Part shown: positions 27,244-32,144 of the stretch, in pieces
Layout of the letters: each line of letters starts with the position of its first letter
Position numbering within the stretch: the first letter of the stretch is position 1
Assembly: GCA_022013895.1 (NCBI GenBank)
Contig: JAKLPK010000250.1
Coordinates: 1-32,144 of the forward strand
Direction: 5' to 3'
DNA length: 32,144 bases
Source of the DNA: Cellulomonas sp.
Lineage (GTDB): Bacteria; Actinomycetota; Actinomycetes; Actinomycetales; Cellulomonadaceae
The notes under the pieces: model-generated
What the model was told of the DNA's origin: nothing
Seen by the model: only the letters and a program-made list of their open reading frames with translations
Databases searched by the model: none
Translations under genes and position numbers: made by a program

Positions 27244-29712
27244 ATGCGCTACGGCCACTTCGACGACGACACCCGCGAGTACGTCATCACGACGCCCCGG
27301 ACGCCGTACCCGTGGATCAACTACCTGGGCTCGGAGCGCTTCTTCTCCCTGCTGTCCCACCAGGCCGGCGGGTACTCGTTCTACCGCGACGCCAAGATGC
27401 GGCGCCTCACGAGGTATCGCTACAACAACGTCCCCGCCGATGCGGGGGGCCGCTACCTGTACGTCAACGATGGCGGCGACGTGTGGACACCCTCATGGAT
27501 GCCGGTGAAGGCCGACCTCGACCACTTCGAGGCGCGGCACGGCCTCGGCTACTCGCAGATCACCGGCGAGCGCGGGGGAGTGCGGGTCCAGACGCTGTTC
27601 TTCGTCCCGCTGGGCGAGGACGCCGAGGTGCAGCGGGTGACCGTCACCAACACCTCCGCACAGCCCAAGTCCCTCACGCTCTTCTCGTACCTCGAGTTCT
27701 GCCTGTGGAACGCCCAGGACGACCAGACGAACTACCAGCGCAACCTGTCGATCGGTGAGGTGGAGGTCGAGCAGGAGAGCCCCTACGGTTCGGCGATCTA
27801 CCACAAGACCGAGTACCGCGAACGTCGCGACCACTACGCCGTGTTCGCGGTCAACACGCGGGCCGCCGGCTTCGACACCGACCGCGACACGTTCGTCGGC
27901 GCGTACCGCTCACTCGGGGAGGCGGCCGTCCCGCAGGCCGGCCGGTCGGGCAACTCGGTCGCCTCGGGCTGGTACCCGATCGGCTCGCACAGCGTGCAGG
28001 TGGACCTGGCGCCGGGGGAGAGCCGCGTGCTCACCTACGTGCTCGGCTACCTGGAGAACCCCGAGGACAGCAAGTGGGCCGATGACGCCCACCAGCGGGT
28101 GAACAAGACCGGAGCCCATGCGCTGCTGTCCCGGTTCGCGACCACGGAGCAGGTCGATGCGGCCTTCGAGGCGCTGCGGACGTACTGGAGCGATCTGCTG
28201 GGCACCTACTCGGTGGCCAGCGGTGACGAGAAGCTCGACCGGATGGTCAACGTCTGGAACCAGTACCAGTGCATGGTCACGTTCAACATGTCCCGCTCCG
28301 CGTCCTACTTCGAGACCGGGATCGGGCGCGGGATGGGGTTCCGGGACTCCAACCAGGATCTGCTGGGCTTCGTGCACCTGGTGCCGGAGCGGGCGCGTGA
28401 GCGCATCTGCGACATCGCCGCCACGCAGCTGCCGGACGGGTCGGCGTACCACCAGTACCAGCCGCTCACGAAGCGCGGGAACGACGACATCGGCTCGGGG
28501 TTCAACGACGACCCGCTGTGGCTGATCGCGGGCGTCGCCGCCTACTTGCGGGAGACGGGCGACTTCACGATCCTCGACGAACCCGTGCCGTTCGACAACG
28601 AACCAGGCAGCGAGGTACCGCTGTTCGAGCACCTGACCAGGTCGTTCGAGTTCACCGTGACCCATCGTGGACCGCACGACCTGCCGCTCATCGGCCGGGC
28701 CGACTGGAACGACTGCCTCAACCTCAACTGCTTCTCCAGCACCCCGGGTGAGTCGTTCCAGACCACCCAGAACAAGGACGGGGGAGCGGCGGAGTCGGTC
28801 TTCATCGCGGCGATGTTCGTCAAGTACGGCGAGGAGTACGCCGAGCTGGCGGAACGGCACGGACGGCCTGATGTCGCGGCACGAGCCCGTGAGCTCGTCG
28901 CTCAGATGCGGACGGCGGTGCTGGAGCACGGGTGGGACGGGCGGTGGTTCCTGCGCGCCTACGACTTCTTCGGGAACCCGGTCGGCACCGATGCGGATGA
29001 CGAGGGCAAGATCTGGATCGAGCCGCAGGGCTTCGCCGTGATGGCGGGGATCGGGGTGGGCCTCGGTCCGGACGATAGCGAGGCGCCCGCGGTCCAGGCG
29101 CTCGACGCGGTCGACGAGATGCTCGGCACGCCCCACGGGCTGGTGATGCAGTACCCGGCCTACACCACCTACCGGATCGAGCTCGGCGAGGTCTCCACCT
29201 ACCCACCCGGGTACAAGGAGAACGGCGGGATCTTCTGCCACAACAACCCGTGGGTGATCATCGCCGAGACGGTCCTGGGGCGCGGGGACCGGGCGTTCGA
29301 GCTCTACAAGCGGATCGCACCGGCCTACCGCGAGGAGATCAGCGATGTGCACCGGCTCGAGCCGTACGTGTACGCGCAGATGATCGCGGGCAAGGAGGCG
29401 GTCCGGGCCGGTGAGGCGAAGAACTCCTGGCTCACCGGGACGGCTGCCTGGAACTTCGTGGCCGTCTCCCAGCACCTGCTGGGTGTGCGTCCCGAGTTCG
29501 ACGGGTTGGTGATCGATCCGCAGATCGGACCGGACCTGCCGTCGTTCACCGTGCGGCGGGTCGCCCGCGGTGCGACGTACGAGATCTCGGTGACCAACTC
29601 CGGTGCCCGCGGTGCCAGGGCCCGGCTGGTGGTGGACGGCGTGGCGCTGCAGGGCAACCTGGTGCCGTACGCACCGGCGGGGTCGACGGTGCGCATCCAG
29701 GCCACGCTCTGA
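27244..29712 (+). CDS. cbp: Cellobiose phosphorylase (GH94)
   Basis: An 822-residue GH94 enzyme, the exact length of the well-studied Cellulomonas enzyme, which it closely resembles from memory. The N-terminus [20 protein letters not shown] is characteristic. The catalytic acid is Asp490 in [15 protein letters not shown], numbered as in the Cellulomonas enzymes. [38 protein letters not shown] and [20 protein letters not shown] are further family blocks for substrate and phosphate binding. It splits cellobiose with inorganic phosphate into alpha-glucose 1-phosphate and glucose in the cytoplasm, saving an ATP. The upstream CebR-type operator indicates induction by cellobiose. A hairpin terminator follows. 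Confidence 0.97.
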   Translation: MRYGHFDDDTREYVITTPRTPYPWINYLGSERFFSLLSHQAGGYSFYRDAKMRRLTRYRYNNVPADAGGRYLYVNDGGDVWTPSWMPVKADLDHFEARHGLGYSQITGERGGVRVQTLFFVPLGEDAEVQRVTVTNTSAQPKSLTLFSYLEFCLWNAQDDQTNYQRNLSIGEVEVEQESPYGSAIYHKTEYRERRDHYAVFAVNTRAAGFDTDRDTFVGAYRSLGEAAVPQAGRSGNSVASGWYPIGSHSVQVDLAPGESRVLTYVLGYLENPEDSKWADDAHQRVNKTGAHALLSRFATTEQVDAAFEALRTYWSDLLGTYSVASGDEKLDRMVNVWNQYQCMVTFNMSRSASYFETGIGRGMGFRDSNQDLLGFVHLVPERARERICDIAATQLPDGSAYHQYQPLTKRGNDDIGSGFNDDPLWLIAGVAAYLRETGDFTILDEPVPFDNEPGSEVPLFEHLTRSFEFTVTHRGPHDLPLIGRADWNDCLNLNCFSSTPGESFQTTQNKDGGAAESVFIAAMFVKYGEEYAELAERHGRPDVAARARELVAQMRTAVLEHGWDGRWFLRAYDFFGNPVGTDADDEGKIWIEPQGFAVMAGIGVGLGPDDSEAPAVQALDAVDEMLGTPHGLVMQYPAYTTYRIELGEVSTYPPGYKENGGIFCHNNPWVIIAETVLGRGDRAFELYKRIAPAYREEISDVHRLEPYVYAQMIAGKEAVRAGEAKNSWLTGTAAWNFVAVSQHLLGVRPEFDGLVIDPQIGPDLPSFTVRRVARGATYEISVTNSGARGARARLVVDGVALQGNLVPYAPAGSTVRIQATL

Positions 29713-29716
29713 CGCC

Positions 29717-29749
29717 CGGGTGGCACCGCGCCCGGCGGGGTGCCACCCG
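29717..29749. terminator. Hairpin between convergent cbp and GNAT genes
   Basis: Perfect 11-bp arms CGGGTGGCACC (29717-29727) and GGTGCCACCCG (29739-29749) with an 11-base loop, followed by further GC-rich inverted sequence. It can serve both converging genes. Confidence 0.65.
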
Positions 29750-29766
29750 CCCGGGCGCGGTCGGCG

Positions 29767-30267
29767 CTACCCGTCAGCGCGCTGTGGCAGGTCGGGTGTC
29801 CCGCGCAGCAGCACATCGGACCGGCCGACCCGGCCGACCTCGGTGAAGCCGCGCCGCAGGTACATCGCCCGGGCCCGGTCGTTGCCGTCCTCGACGCTGA
29901 GGCTCACCGCTGTCGGGTCCGCGGCGAGGCAGGCGTCGAGCAGTGCGGAGCCGACGCCCTGACCACGGGCGGACGCCAGCACCGCCAGGCTCAGCTCGGG
30001 AACGGTGGCCGCGACGTAGCCGTAACCGGGGCGCGACGGTGGGAACATGCGGAGCCACGCGCCGCCGATCGGCACACCCTGCGCATCGACGGCCACGACT
30101 CCGCGGTCGCCGGCGCGCGGCCAGCCCTCGACGTACCGCACCAGGTGGTCGTCGTCGAGGACGTCCGCGCGGCCGATGCCTGTCCCGCCCGACCAGTCGA
30201 CCGCAGCGACGACGAGGTCGACGAGCAGGTCCGTGTCGGTCGGACCGGCGGGGCGCAGGTTCACCAC
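29767..30267 (-). CDS. GNAT-family N-acetyltransferase
   Basis: A 166-residue single GNAT domain. The acetyl-CoA-binding motif A is LSLAVLASARGQGVGSALLDACL (R/Q-x-x-G-x-G/A), followed by VSLSVEDGNDRARAMYLRRGFTEVGR (motif B). The substrate is unknown. I start it at GTG 30267 because GAGGG lies about eight bases upstream; GTG 30264 is equally possible and an ATG at 30345 would add 26 poor-looking residues. It sits on the opposite strand between cellobiose phosphorylase and the importer operon and reads towards cbp, so it need not belong to the cellobiose system. Confidence 0.85.
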   Translation of the reverse strand: MVNLRPAGPTDTDLLVDLVVAAVDWSGGTGIGRADVLDDDHLVRYVEGWPRAGDRGVVAVDAQGVPIGGAWLRMFPPSRPGYGYVAATVPELSLAVLASARGQGVGSALLDACLAADPTAVSLSVEDGNDRARAMYLRRGFTEVGRVGRSDVLLRGTPDLPQRADG

Positions 30268-30350
30268 CGGGTCACCCTCGGGCGGGCCGGAGCACGGGTC
30301 AAGCTGGATGGCGGTCCGGACAGTGGACCGTCCGGGGAGTCTCACCTGTA

Positions 30351-30387
30351 TGGGAGCGCTCTCTCTGGGATGGATGGAGCGTTCCCA
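30351..30387. promoter_or_regulatory. Two imperfect CebR-like operators upstream of the GNAT gene
   Basis: TGGGAGCGCTCTCT (30351-30364, two mismatches to TGGGAGCGCTCCCA) and ATGGAGCGTTCCCA (30374-30387, three mismatches) lie 23 bp apart, centre to centre. They are upstream of the GNAT start and about 140-170 bases upstream of the importer promoter, so they could be auxiliary operators for either. Confidence 0.4.
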
Positions 30388-30500
30388 TGATCGGGCCGGA
30401 GGACCGCCGGGGACTCGGACGCTGGGGCGCCGCGCACCTTAACGATTTGGTAACGCGTAGACCCGGTAGAGCGCCCTGACCTGCACATATGACGGGCGAT

Positions 30501-30518
30501 GTCGATATCGACCGGTCG
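30501..30518. promoter_or_regulatory. Overlapping palindromes just upstream of the importer -35
   Basis: GTCGATATCGAC (30501-30512) and CGACCGGTCG (30509-30518) are perfect palindromes that overlap and end five bases before the TTGACA at 30524. The position suits an activator or a second regulator. No family was recognised. Confidence 0.35.
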
Positions 30519-30523
30519 CGGCC

Positions 30524-30553
30524 TTGACACCTCCGCAGGCGCGGGGACATGGT
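30524..30553 (+). promoter_or_regulatory. Predicted promoter of the sugar ABC importer operon
   Basis: A consensus -35 TTGACA lies at 30524-30529; the -10 is weak (CATGGT at 30548-30553, 18-base spacing). The start would fall near 30560, right before the CebR-like operators. The 140-base leader ends in GAGGGAG before the GTG. Confidence 0.5.
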
Positions 30554-30565
30554 TCCCTCAGCGCG

Positions 30566-30601
30566 TGGGAACGCTCCCGCTGTGAGGTGGGAGCGCGTCC
30601 A
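30566..30601. promoter_or_regulatory. Two CebR-like operators upstream of the sugar-binding protein gene
   Basis: TGGGAACGCTCCCG (30566-30579) and TGGGAGCGCGTCCA (30588-30601) each differ from TGGGAGCGCTCCCA at two positions and are 22 bp apart, about two helical turns, so two repressor dimers could sit on the same face. They lie just after the predicted transcription start. Confidence 0.6.
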
Positions 30602-30691
30602 CGCGGGGCATCAGCCCTCGCCCGCCGACGCCGGTGGGCGACGACGCAGCGACGGCAGGGTTGCCGTCCGAACACGACGAGGGAGTCATAC

Positions 30692-31981
30692 GTGCGCAAG
30701 TCACGAAAGGTGTGGGCGGCCGCTGCCGGGCTGACCGGCATCGCGCTGGCGGTCACCGGTTGCTCGTCCGGTGACGCATCGAGCAGCGAGACCACCGGGG
30801 GCACCGTCACGCTGAAGGTCCAGACCTTCAACGAGTTCGGCTACGCCGACCTGTTCACCGAGTACATGGAACTGCACCCGAACGTCACGATCGTCAGTGA
30901 CAAGGCCGCGAAGTCGGACGACGCGCGCGCCTCGGTCAAGAACGCGATCGCGACCAACACCGTCACCGACGACATCGTCGCGGCGGACGTCGACTGGATG
31001 CCCGAGCTCCTCGCCTCGTCCTCGTTCTTCGCGGACGTCGCCAGCGACGACAACTCCGGCCGCTGGCCCGACTGGAAGACCGCGCTGGCCACCGACACCG
31101 ACGGCAAGCTCATCGGCCTGGGCACCGACTCCGGTCCGCAGGGCGTCTGCTACCGCAAGGACCTGTTCGCCGCAGCCGGGCTGCCCACCGACCGTGAGGC
31201 CGTCGCCGAGCTCCTCGGCGGCGAGAGCGCCACATGGGACCAGTACTTCACCACGGGTGACACGTTCATGGCCGCCAACACCGGCGCCGCGTGGTTCGAC
31301 TCGCTCGGAGCGCTCGCCCAGGTCGCCAACAACCAGGAGACCGAGCCGTTCGAGTCTGCCTCGGACGACTCGATCACCGTGACCGACTCGGACTCCCCGG
31401 CCAAGCAGGTCTTCACCATGCTGACCTCGCACACCGACCAGTCTGCCCACCTGGCGCAGTGGACCGACGACTGGACCAAGGCGTTCGCCTCGGACAAGTT
31501 CGCCACCGTCATGTGCCCGGCCTGGATGACCCAGATCATCGCCGGTGACGCTCCCGACCAGACCAACTGGGACATCGCCGACGTGCTCCCCGGTGGGGCG
31601 AGCAACTGGGGCGGGTCCTTCCTGCTCGTCCCGGCCGGCGGCGAGAACGTCGCCGAGGCCCAGGCCCTCGCCGACTGGCTGACCGCGCCCGAGCAGGCCG
31701 CCAAGGTCTTCGTCGAGTACGGCAACTTCCCGAGCCAGATCGATGCGGTCGCGGACACGTCCGTGACCTCCAAGACCGACGCGTACTTCAACGACGCCCC
31801 GACCGGTGAGATCTTCGCCAACCGGTTCACGGCCGTCGCCGAGCAGCCGTACCGCGGTTCGCACTACTTCGACATCAACGACCAGTTCGGCAAGGCGCTC
31901 ACCAGGGTCGACGTCGACAAGACCGACACCGCCGACGCCTCGTGGCAGAAGTTCCTCGACGCCGTCAAGCAGCTCAGCTGA
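30692..31981 (+). CDS. Sugar ABC transporter substrate-binding lipoprotein, CebE-like
   Basis: A 429-residue exported lipoprotein. The signal peptide RKSRKVWAAAAGLTGIALAV ends in the lipobox VTGC, with Cys24 the lipidated residue. A Ser/Thr/Asp-rich linker and the extracellular solute-binding protein family 1 fold follow (TVTLKVQTFNEFGYADLFTEY, LGTDSGPQGVCYRKDLFAAAGLP, WGGSFLLVPAGGENVAEAQALADWL). Together with the CebR-type operators this indicates cellobiose or cello-oligosaccharide uptake, as for CebE of Streptomyces; the ligand is inference. GTG at 30692 has GAGGGAG upstream. The permease gene follows after a long hairpin. Confidence 0.9.
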   Translation: MRKSRKVWAAAAGLTGIALAVTGCSSGDASSSETTGGTVTLKVQTFNEFGYADLFTEYMELHPNVTIVSDKAAKSDDARASVKNAIATNTVTDDIVAADVDWMPELLASSSFFADVASDDNSGRWPDWKTALATDTDGKLIGLGTDSGPQGVCYRKDLFAAAGLPTDREAVAELLGGESATWDQYFTTGDTFMAANTGAAWFDSLGALAQVANNQETEPFESASDDSITVTDSDSPAKQVFTMLTSHTDQSAHLAQWTDDWTKAFASDKFATVMCPAWMTQIIAGDAPDQTNWDIADVLPGGASNWGGSFLLVPAGGENVAEAQALADWLTAPEQAAKVFVEYGNFPSQIDAVADTSVTSKTDAYFNDAPTGEIFANRFTAVAEQPYRGSHYFDINDQFGKALTRVDVDKTDTADASWQKFLDAVKQLS

Positions 31982-31990
31982 TCACGGCGT

Positions 31991-32031
31991 GACCAGCGGG
32001 GCCGGGACCAGTGGTCCCGGCCCCGCTGGTC
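31991..32031 (+). terminator. Strong hairpin between the binding-protein and permease genes
   Basis: Two perfect 20-base arms (31991-32010 and 32012-32031) flank a single G. The RNA would form about a 19-bp GC-rich stem. It lies between genes of one operon, so it probably lets the binding protein be made in excess of the permeases by partial termination or mRNA 3'-end protection. Confidence 0.75.
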
Positions 32032-32071
32032 GCCCATGCACCCAGGTCCGCCCGGACGAGGAGTCCTTCTG

Positions 32072-32144
32072 ATGGTCACCACCACCGAGTTGCCGGCGCA
32101 GCCGCGCGACCAGCGGCCCGTGCGCCGCATCGGCATGCGTCAGC
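32072..32144 (+). CDS. Start of sugar ABC transporter permease (CebF-like, partial)
   Basis: The first 24 codons of a gene cut by the window end: VTTTELPAQPRDQRPVRRIG and so on, a polar, basic N-terminal tail as in MalF/CebF-type permeases that precede the first membrane helix. ATG at 32072 with GAGGAG about ten bases upstream. The call rests on its place right after the binding-protein gene. Confidence 0.55.
   Translation, partial: MVTTTELPAQPRDQRPVRRIGMRQ

Noticed and set aside
30351..30601. Possible mobile-element ends or attachment sites from repeated GGGAGCG motifs
   Set aside because: The repeats match the CebR operator consensus, lie at promoters, and there is no transposase or integrase gene.

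Overview
The window is about 32 kb of very GC-rich (roughly 70% or more), densely coding DNA with many GTG starts and ATGA/GTGA overlaps, typical of a high-GC actinobacterium. Several features point to Cellulomonadaceae (Cellulomonas or a close relative): an 822-residue cellobiose phosphorylase with its catalytic Asp at position 490, CebR-type operators (TGGGAGCGCTCCCA), and a cellobiose-type ABC transporter lipoprotein. No rRNA, tRNA, insertion sequence, phage gene or CRISPR array was seen. The window begins inside one gene and ends inside another.

Layout. 1-4.6 kb, plus strand: the 3' end of ettA (ABC-F translation factor), two overlapping large membrane-associated GTPases and a hotdog thioesterase. 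4.6-6.4 kb, plus: a sulfide:quinone oxidoreductase-like flavoprotein behind a CsoR/CstR-like operator, with a small basic protein after it. 6.4-7.7 kb, minus: tesB and a group II truncated hemoglobin, overlapping. 7.8-8.5 kb, plus: separate PTS EIIB and EIIA genes without an EIIC. 8.5-11.6 kb, minus: an S9 prolyl oligopeptidase and an MscS channel. 11.7-13.8 kb, plus: malQ. 13.9-19.1 kb: pepN (minus), a small exported DUF6636-like protein (plus) and an M13 metallopeptidase (minus). 19.2-21.4 kb: rpiB (plus), an Eis-like acetyltransferase (minus) with a tandem repeat over its stop codon, and an alkyltransferase-like DNA repair protein (plus). 21.4-24.3 kb, minus: an F420-type LLM oxidoreductase, then cysE and cysK behind a likely cysteine leader peptide and structured leader RNA. 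24.5-27.1 kb, plus: a ten-helix degenerate-GGDEF/EAL protein. 27.1-32.1 kb: the cellobiose locus, with cellobiose phosphorylase, a GNAT gene on the opposite strand, and the start of an ABC importer operon.

How the genes fit together. The ettA, thioesterase, glbO, pepN, rpiB order looks like an actinobacterial backbone; from memory, the same families lie in the same neighbourhood in Mycobacterium tuberculosis (about Rv2465c-Rv2477c). Sulfur handling appears twice: sulfide/persulfide oxidation (SQR) and cysteine synthesis (cysE-cysK). In the cellobiose locus the importer would bring in cellobiose or cello-oligosaccharides and the phosphorylase would split cellobiose with phosphate to glucose 1-phosphate and glucose, both probably controlled by a CebR-like LacI repressor encoded elsewhere.

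The most interesting non-coding structure is upstream of cysK: a promoter, an 18-bp palindrome, a 29-codon ORF with Cys codons near its end, and a nested hairpin starting at that ORF's stop codon. This looks like a translation-coupled attenuator.
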